The notes below the pieces were generated by a model. The model did not search any database and was not told where the DNA came from. It saw nothing but the letters and a program-made list of their open reading frames with translations. Below are positions 5,458-9,524 of a stretch of 9,524 nucleotides of DNA, piece by piece. Source of the stretch: a bacterium. Its GTDB lineage: Bacteria; Armatimonadota; HRBIN16. The position numbers were made by a program, and so were the translations under genes. Numbering within the stretch: position 1 is the stretch's first letter; each line of letters begins with the position of its first letter. The stretch covers positions 1-9,524 of the forward strand of contig JANWXG010000085.1 in NCBI GenBank assembly GCA_025057335.1, in the 5' to 3' direction.

Positions 5458-6656
5458 GCCCGTCCTCCTGTCGAAGCTACCGCGTTGATCCGCGCTTCCG
5501 CTGCGGCAGTGTGTTTTGCCAACGTGAAGAAGACCGCAGCACCCGCCAGCGACAGGCTGAGCAACGTGCCATACATCGCAGGCAAACCCCATCCGTCGGC
5601 AATCAGCCCTGCCACAAGGGGCATCGTAGCGGAAGCGAGGGAGGCGGTCGCCATCAGCAAGCCCTGCCCGCTAGCGCGCAGGCGAGGTTCTACCCTGTCT
5701 GCGATAAATGCCATCGATACCGCCGTGATGATACTAAAAGTCAGCCCATGCATCGTTTGGGTGAGCAACACGGGCACGGGCGCGCGCAGCACGGTCAGCA
5801 AGAGCAATCGTATCGGCAGGGAGAGGAAAGCGATCGCCAGCACGCGCGTGCGTCCGATGCGGTCGGAGAGCTTACCCATCAACACCATGAAGGGCATCTC
5901 GAACAGCGCACTGGTCATATAGGCGAGGCTGATGAAGGGCTTGCTTGCCCCCATCCACTGCAAGTAAAGGCTTAGGTTCGCCGTAGCGGTCATGAGCGCA
6001 CCGACGAAGCAGAAGTGCGCGATGATATACAGCAGGATGTCATGCCGCCGCAGAAGGTGAAGCACCTCATTGGCGGAGAGGCGCGCCGATTCCTCCAGCT
6101 CCTCCGGGTTCTCCGGCGTCAGTAACACCACTAGTGCGGAGAGCATGAGCAGCAGAGCCACACTGTTGAACATGCGAGATGGCTCCAGCAGCGGAGAGTC
6201 CTGCCACAGCACCAGCATGAGCAGCACAAGCAGATAGCCTATCGTGCCAAACACACGCAGTTGCCCAAAAGACCCTGCCGTGCCTTGATGACGGAACAGG
6301 TCTACCACTAGCGCCATCATCACCGACTGACTGGACATCACGCACGCTCCAATTACCGCTGCCAGCAGCAGGGCGACACCGAAATTGTAGACGTATGGGA
6401 AGAGCAAATATCCTGCCGCCCCTATCGATATCGCGCCGATGATATACCGTCGTCGCCGCCGCGCTTGGTCCGAGCGCCATCCCAACAGGATGCTGGCTAC
6501 CGCTCCCGCCAGCGAAAAGACCGACAGCACTGCTCCGACCTGACCGTAGGAGAAGCCGCGCTCGCGCAAGAACACCGGGAAGAAAGGATGGGTAAAGGCT
6601 ACCGCAGCAAACAACAGGAAATAGTATCCCCCGATACTGAGTCTAGCTCGTAACAA
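5454..6656 (-). CDS. Major facilitator superfamily transporter, TTG start
   Basis: This 400-residue inner-membrane transporter shows about twelve hydrophobic segments, the normal MFS length. MFS loop motifs appear between helices 2 and 3 ('GWRSDQARRRRR', 59-70) and, more canonically, between helices 8 and 9 ('GKLSDRIGR', 261-269). An acidic central loop lies at about 181-205. 'RLRASGQGLL' near residue 325 and the overall pattern recall the HcaT/nucleoside-symporter-like MFS group, but the substrate cannot be read from sequence. The TTG at 6656 is chosen because AGGAGG (6667-6662) lies 5 nt upstream. The longer frame from an ATG at 6806 would add 50 polar residues unlike an MFS N-terminus and run through the promoter. 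It is the first gene of an operon with the AAA ATPase, joined by an ATGA overlap. Confidence 0.88.
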   Translation of the reverse strand: MLRARLSIGGYYFLLFAAVAFTHPFFPVFLRERGFSYGQVGAVLSVFSLAGAVASILLGWRSDQARRRRRYIIGAISIGAAGYLLFPYVYNFGVALLLAAVIGACVMSSQSVMMALVVDLFRHQGTAGSFGQLRVFGTIGYLLVLLMLVLWQDSPLLEPSRMFNSVALLLMLSALVVLLTPENPEELEESARLSANEVLHLLRRHDILLYIIAHFCFVGALMTATANLSLYLQWMGASKPFISLAYMTSALFEMPFMVLMGKLSDRIGRTRVLAIAFLSLPIRLLLLTVLRAPVPVLLTQTMHGLTFSIITAVSMAFIADRVEPRLRASGQGLLMATASLASATMPLVAGLIADGWGLPAMYGTLLSLSLAGAAVFFTLAKHTAAAEARINAVASTGGRA

Positions 6657-6691
6657 TATGACCTCCTTTACCTTACTGTGTTGCACCAAAC

Positions 6692-6720
6692 AGGATACCA
6701 CGTTTATACGTTGTTGGCAA
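6692..6720 (-). promoter_or_regulatory. Candidate promoter of the MFS-AAA operon
   Basis: On the minus strand TTGCCA (6720-6715, five of six) is followed after 17 nt by TATCCT (6697-6692, four of six). Transcription would start near 6685, giving a leader of about 29 nt to the TTG start. The -10 falls inside one copy of an 11 nt direct repeat (6693-6703), which would let a bound protein block it. Confidence 0.5.
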
Positions 6721-6747
6721 ATGCCCCTCGATAGACGGATACCACGT
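6693..6747. repeat. Direct repeat GGATACCACGT, two copies 44 nt apart
   Basis: Identical 11-mers lie at 6693-6703 and 6737-6747. The 44 nt offset is close to four helical turns, so both would face the same side of DNA. One copy overlaps the proposed -10 of the MFS-AAA promoter. An operator pair is inferred, not shown. Confidence 0.55.
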
Positions 6748-6760
6748 GACGATAATATTT

Positions 6761-6842
6761 TTGTGAGCACAACCGCTAAACTACAGGACTTTGCGCAAAA
6801 CTTCACGAAGTATGTGCTAATGTCCCTACAGGTTGTGCAACC
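6761..6842. promoter_or_regulatory. Cluster of short palindromes, candidate operators
   Basis: There are four compact inverted repeats. TTGTG-AG-CACAA is at 6761-6772, TTGCGCAA at 6791-6798, ACTTC-AC-GAAGT at 6800-6811 and GGTTG-TG-CAACC at 6831-6842. Three share a TTGYG..CAA core. The 5-2-5 spacing is typical of sites for dimeric helix-turn-helix proteins. They lie between the MFS-AAA promoter and the lipoprotein start. Confidence 0.4.
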
Positions 6843-6856
6843 CCGTGCAAACGGGG
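6841..6856 (+). other. GNRA-loop hairpin in the lipoprotein leader
   Basis: CCCCGT (6841-6846) and ACGGGG (6851-6856) form a perfect 6-bp stem closed by GCAA, a stable tetraloop. It ends 11 nt before the GGGAGG ribosome binding site (6868-6873). It does not match a riboswitch consensus I know. Confidence 0.5.
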
Positions 6857-6882
6857 GCTATCTCAAAGGGAGGTAAGGTTCC

Positions 6883-9051
6883 ATGATGAGCAACACATGG
6901 TGGCGCGGCTCGCGCTGGGTTTTGCAGGGTGTGTCTGTGACGGTTGCCTTGGCAGCTGTACTGCTTGCAGGTTGTGGAGGAGGTGGTGGCGACGGAGCAG
7001 GAGACAGCCGCTTCACGCTAAGCGGTGTGGTTACCGTCCCGGAGGGAACGGGCAGGCAGGCGGTGAGTGGTTATGCTCTCGCCAACGCGACGGTCAGAGC
7101 CTACATTTGGCCGAATCTGACTGAGCACATTGCCCAGAGCAGCACCGACTCCAACGGGCGCTACACCATTGCCTTGCCCGAGAATGCCGTCGGCAAAGAC
7201 ATCCTGGTCGTAGCCACGAAGCAGGTGGGTGACCGCACGGTACGTGTGCAAACCCTCGCTGCCGATGTGCCAGCCACAGGCAGGGAGAATGTCCATCTGG
7301 ACGCCTTCACCACCTTTGCTGTGGAGGAGATCGCACGCGTTCGCGTGCCGGAAGGACTGGATAACCTCTCGGCGGGCGGCTTTGCCGATGTAGTGCGACG
7401 CTTCCGGGAACGAATCGGCTCGTGGACGGGAGACCTCGCCGCGGTGCTGCCACCCCAAATTGGGGGCGAACTGCAGGACGATTCAGTGCGTTCGCTCATA
7501 CGGCAGGTCGTGCAGGAGCTGAGGAACGCGCTCAAAGGCTCCACGGGCGACGTGGCGATTGCGCGTGGCATGATGCAAACCGTGCGCGACCTGATGGGCA
7601 CTGTGGTCAGTCACGGCGGGGATGAGAACACAGCCATTGATACCGCGCTGAACATGACCCGGGAAGCGCTGAATGCCCAGCTGGCAACAGCGGAGGAATT
7701 CAGTGAGCGGTTCGACGTGATGATGAACATGCTGGAGAGGTTGGAAGGACGCCCATCAGGTGAGTATCGCCTTATCCGCAATGAGTGGGGTGACACCGAG
7801 ATCCAGAGGATGGGCGACATTGCAGGCGGAAAGACGTGGAAAGTGACCTCGCAGGTAGCGGGACCTTCTAGTGGGCTAGTGCTCACTGTCACCACCGAGC
7901 GACCTATCGAGGAGTTCCGCTTCGAACCCGCAGCAGGGCGGTATACCCTCAGTGCTACCAAGCAGGGCGTGAACTACAGCGCCACGCTCACGCCGGCGAT
8001 TAACCAGTCAAGCCGTGTGATTGAGCTGCAAGCCTCCATCAGCTTGCAGGATAGCGTGCTGACACAGCCATTGACTTTCAATGGAACCCTCGTAGCGGTG
8101 TTTGCCGAGTTGCCCTCTCAGGACGCGCCGCCGCGCATCACCAGCGCGACCTTCAACGGTCAACTCAATTCACCCTTCGGCAGTGCGCAGGTGACCAACC
8201 TGAAGGTGGAGTTTGACCCAGACTCTAGCGCGGACGACTCGCTGAAACGCATCACGTTGCAGAGCCTGCAGGCGCAAATCACCGCCAAGCCGTTCTCGCT
8301 CAGCTTGCAAGGGGTAGACTTGCCCTTCATGAAGCTGAGTGGCGGTGGCACCACCCCCAGCCGCGTCATCGTCAACAGGCTGCAGATGACGGGACGCGAC
8401 GCTAGCAATGGGCAGCTGAGCCTCACCCTCTCAGAGGTGAGTGGCATCATCGAACAGTATCGCGACCCTGTGAACGGCATGGGCAGCGGTGTGCTCAAGA
8501 GCCTGCAGGGCAAGGTAAACTTCGCTTCGAGTAGGATGGCGCTGAGTGGCGAGGTCAGCGGCACCTGGAGCAATGCAGTGCCGTTCGCGCTGGTGCCCGA
8601 CGCAACGAAGCGGTTGTCCACTTTCCCTGCGGGAAGCATCCGGATTACGGGCAACATGACGCCAGCTACTGGCAAACCGGCAGGGGTAGACATCACGGTC
8701 ACTTCTGCGCCGCAGGGTTCTCCTGCCCCTAAGGTAACCGCCAACGCGAACCTCTCCTACGGCAATGAGAGCATGCAGCTCAGCGTAGAGATGCTGCTAC
8801 GGGAGCATCCCTACGAGGGTGTACAGCCCCACTCCAGCACTATCAGCATGGTGCACTCGCCCTCAGGAATGAGAATGCACCTCGCTGGCGAAGCAGAGCG
8901 TCCTCTCTCTGGCACCATCAAGAAGTCCGACGGTACTAAAGTGGCGGATATCGGCGAGGCGCAGGAGATAGGACTGCCCGACCTGGGTAAGGTGATGGTC
9001 ATCAAGTACACGGACGGCACCTTCGAGACGATGGGGTCGCTTTTGCCGTAA
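6883..9051 (+). CDS. Large lipoprotein with carboxypeptidase-regulatory-like N-domain, function unknown
   Basis: This is a 722-residue exported lipoprotein. An Arg-bearing N-region and hydrophobic core end in lipobox LLAG-C with Cys31, followed by a poly-Gly linker (32-36). Residues about 43-125 resemble a carboxypeptidase-regulatory/Ig-like beta sandwich ('LSGVVTVPEG', 'STDSNGRYTIALPE'). About 135-290 look mainly helical. From about 295 to the end the sequence alternates polar and hydrophobic residues in many predicted strands, with several segments of a similar look ('LQGKVNFASSRMALSGEVSG', 'GSIRITGNMT', 'KVTANANLSYGNESMQLSVE'), as in a beta-sandwich or beta-solenoid stack. It ends 'VIKYTDGTFETMGSLLP'. 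No catalytic motif was seen and I do not recognise the family. GGGAGG (6868-6873) lies 9 nt before the first ATG; ATG at 6886 is a possible second start. It diverges from the MFS-AAA operon and is followed by a strong palindrome. Confidence 0.9.
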   Translation: MMSNTWWRGSRWVLQGVSVTVALAAVLLAGCGGGGGDGAGDSRFTLSGVVTVPEGTGRQAVSGYALANATVRAYIWPNLTEHIAQSSTDSNGRYTIALPENAVGKDILVVATKQVGDRTVRVQTLAADVPATGRENVHLDAFTTFAVEEIARVRVPEGLDNLSAGGFADVVRRFRERIGSWTGDLAAVLPPQIGGELQDDSVRSLIRQVVQELRNALKGSTGDVAIARGMMQTVRDLMGTVVSHGGDENTAIDTALNMTREALNAQLATAEEFSERFDVMMNMLERLEGRPSGEYRLIRNEWGDTEIQRMGDIAGGKTWKVTSQVAGPSSGLVLTVTTERPIEEFRFEPAAGRYTLSATKQGVNYSATLTPAINQSSRVIELQASISLQDSVLTQPLTFNGTLVAVFAELPSQDAPPRITSATFNGQLNSPFGSAQVTNLKVEFDPDSSADDSLKRITLQSLQAQITAKPFSLSLQGVDLPFMKLSGGGTTPSRVIVNRLQMTGRDASNGQLSLTLSEVSGIIEQYRDPVNGMGSGVLKSLQGKVNFASSRMALSGEVSGTWSNAVPFALVPDATKRLSTFPAGSIRITGNMTPATGKPAGVDITVTSAPQGSPAPKVTANANLSYGNESMQLSVEMLLREHPYEGVQPHSSTISMVHSPSGMRMHLAGEAERPLSGTIKKSDGTKVADIGEAQEIGLPDLGKVMVIKYTDGTFETMGSLLP

Positions 9052-9067
9052 CTCTTCAGTCACGCGA

Positions 9068-9093
9068 GGGCGCGGGCAAGCTTGCCCGCGCCC
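9068..9093. terminator. Perfect 26-nt palindrome after the lipoprotein gene, terminator-like
   Basis: GGGCGCGGGCAAG (9068-9080) is followed directly by its exact reverse complement (9081-9093). As RNA it would fold into an 11-bp GC-rich stem with an AGCT loop, starting 16 nt past the lipoprotein stop. There is no T-run after it, so it may be a transcript-stabilising 3' hairpin or a dispersed repeat rather than a classical terminator. Confidence 0.55.
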
Positions 9094-9446
9094 CACAACC
9101 GCAGAGGGTTCTTGAGCGTAGGCGGCAGCACTGCTCCTTCTACGCTGGCTACTGTCTCGCCTATTGTGGGTTTGCTCTCTTCCGCCACTAGAGCGAAGAA
9201 CCTTGTGGCTTTAGAAGGGGGCACCTTTGCTTGACCGCATGTGACACACAAGCGGCTTAGTGCGCCCCTTCCGACCTAGCGCGTGGAATGTGATGAACCT
9301 CCCAACAAACTGTCCCCTTCCCCACCCCGCAAGAGCTAGAGGCTTGCCGAATAAACCTGCTGCAAGGAGCAGGTGAAAAGAGAGCGAAAACGAGAGTTAG
9401 AGCTATTCAAACAGCGCGGTCTGGAAGGGAGGCTATCTGAGACAGC
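9094..9446. other. Interval without a convincing gene
   Basis: I see no supported gene in these 353 nt. It contains AGCGTAG (9115-9121) pairing with CTACGCT (9140-9146), and ACCTGCT (9355-9361) pairing with AGCAGGT (9368-9374) around a 6 nt loop. The second hairpin is about 70 nt ahead of the HxlR-like start and could belong to its control region, but no good -35/-10 pair was found. A 63-codon minus-strand frame (9060-9251) runs through the terminator palindrome and is not believed. Confidence 0.6.
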
Positions 9447-9524
9447 ATGCACAACCTGCCCTACACGTGCATCACGGAAGTGTTGAAGTGTAAGTGGACA
9501 CTGGCGATACTGGACGCAATCGCG
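9447..9524 (+). CDS. HxlR-family winged-helix regulator, N-terminal fragment
   Basis: Only the first 26 codons are present; the gene leaves the window at its right edge. The visible product, 'MHNLPYTCITEVLKCKWTLA' followed by ILDAIA, matches the start of HxlR-type DNA-binding proteins, where a Cys is followed about ten residues later by KWT and a hydrophobic helix. Cys8 is at the place of the redox-sensing cysteine found in several members (YodB and HypR types); Cys15 is an additional one. An in-frame TGA at 9438-9440 rules out a longer N-terminus. AGGGAGG (9426-9432) lies 14 nt before the ATG, a long spacing also seen for the LD-carboxypeptidase. HxlR proteins usually control a neighbouring oxidoreductase or transporter gene, which here would lie outside the window. 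Confidence 0.72.
   Translation, partial: MHNLPYTCITEVLKCKWTLAILDAIA

Noticed and set aside
6783..6882. Riboswitch (cyclic-di-GMP or similar) in the lipoprotein leader
   Set aside because: A GCAA-capped stem and G-rich segments are present, but the conserved core nucleotides of known classes could not be matched; kept only as a hairpin.
8160..8744. Minus-strand frame of 194 codons antisense to the lipoprotein
   Set aside because: Wholly inside a long, signal-peptide-bearing gene; no family signature.
9060..9251. Minus-strand frame of 63 codons after the lipoprotein
   Set aside because: It ends inside the perfect palindrome and shows no ribosome binding site or known motif; more likely a chance frame or a repeat-derived frame.
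1..9524. CRISPR array, tRNA, rRNA or insertion sequence
   Set aside because: No regularly spaced repeats, no cloverleaf or GGTTCRANNC-type core, and no transposase or terminal repeats were seen on either strand.

Overview
This 9.5 kb stretch is chromosome-like bacterial DNA of moderately high GC (judged by eye) with strong AGGAGG-type ribosome binding sites. There are no phage, transposon or CRISPR signatures. The gene content is a glycine-rich-linker lipoprotein (so probably a diderm), a Ycf46-type AAA ATPase, a LysM-SH3-NlpC/P60 hydrolase, an FmdB zinc ribbon and an S66 LD-carboxypeptidase. Together these would fit an Armatimonadota-like or other deep-branching, environmental, possibly thermophilic lineage. 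That placement is an impression from gene style, not a demonstrated taxonomy.

Layout. Positions 2-685 (+) hold the C-terminal part of a membrane protein built like an M48 metallopeptidase, but without a recognisable HEXXH. It is followed 9 nt later by a complete LD-carboxypeptidase (695-1630, +). These converge on an A-type iron-sulfur carrier (1694-2062, -). Next is a roughly 320 nt gene-free stretch (2063-2381) rich in hairpins, with two perfect TATAAT boxes on the minus strand. A secreted NlpC/P60 cell-wall hydrolase (2382-3350, -) diverges from a small FmdB-family zinc-ribbon protein (3537-3791, +), which ends at a good intrinsic terminator. Facing it is a minus-strand operon in which an MFS transporter (5454-6656) overlaps a Ycf46-like AAA ATPase (3955-5457) by ATGA. 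The 226 nt divergent region 6657-6882 is dense in symmetric elements and drives this operon one way and a 722-residue lipoprotein (6883-9051, +) the other. After a perfect 26 nt palindrome and about 350 nt without a convincing gene, the first 26 codons of a HxlR-type winged-helix regulator begin at 9447 (+) and run off the window.

How the genes may work together. Two proteins, LdcA-like and NlpC/P60, act on peptidoglycan; the first recycles stem peptides in the cytoplasm and the second cuts them outside. The ATGA overlap implies that transporter and AAA ATPase are made together, which hints at a shared physiological role. The rest looks like ordinary housekeeping. No clear new defence or mobile system is visible. 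The best leads are the degenerate M48-like protein, the MFS-Ycf46 coupling with its repeat-bearing promoter region, the large unclassified lipoprotein, and structured leaders near 2211-2351 and 3401-3429.

Several annotated starts differ from the longest open frame. They were chosen from the ribosome binding site and family N-termini: NlpC/P60 at 3350, FmdB at 3537, AAA at 5457 and MFS at a TTG at 6656.
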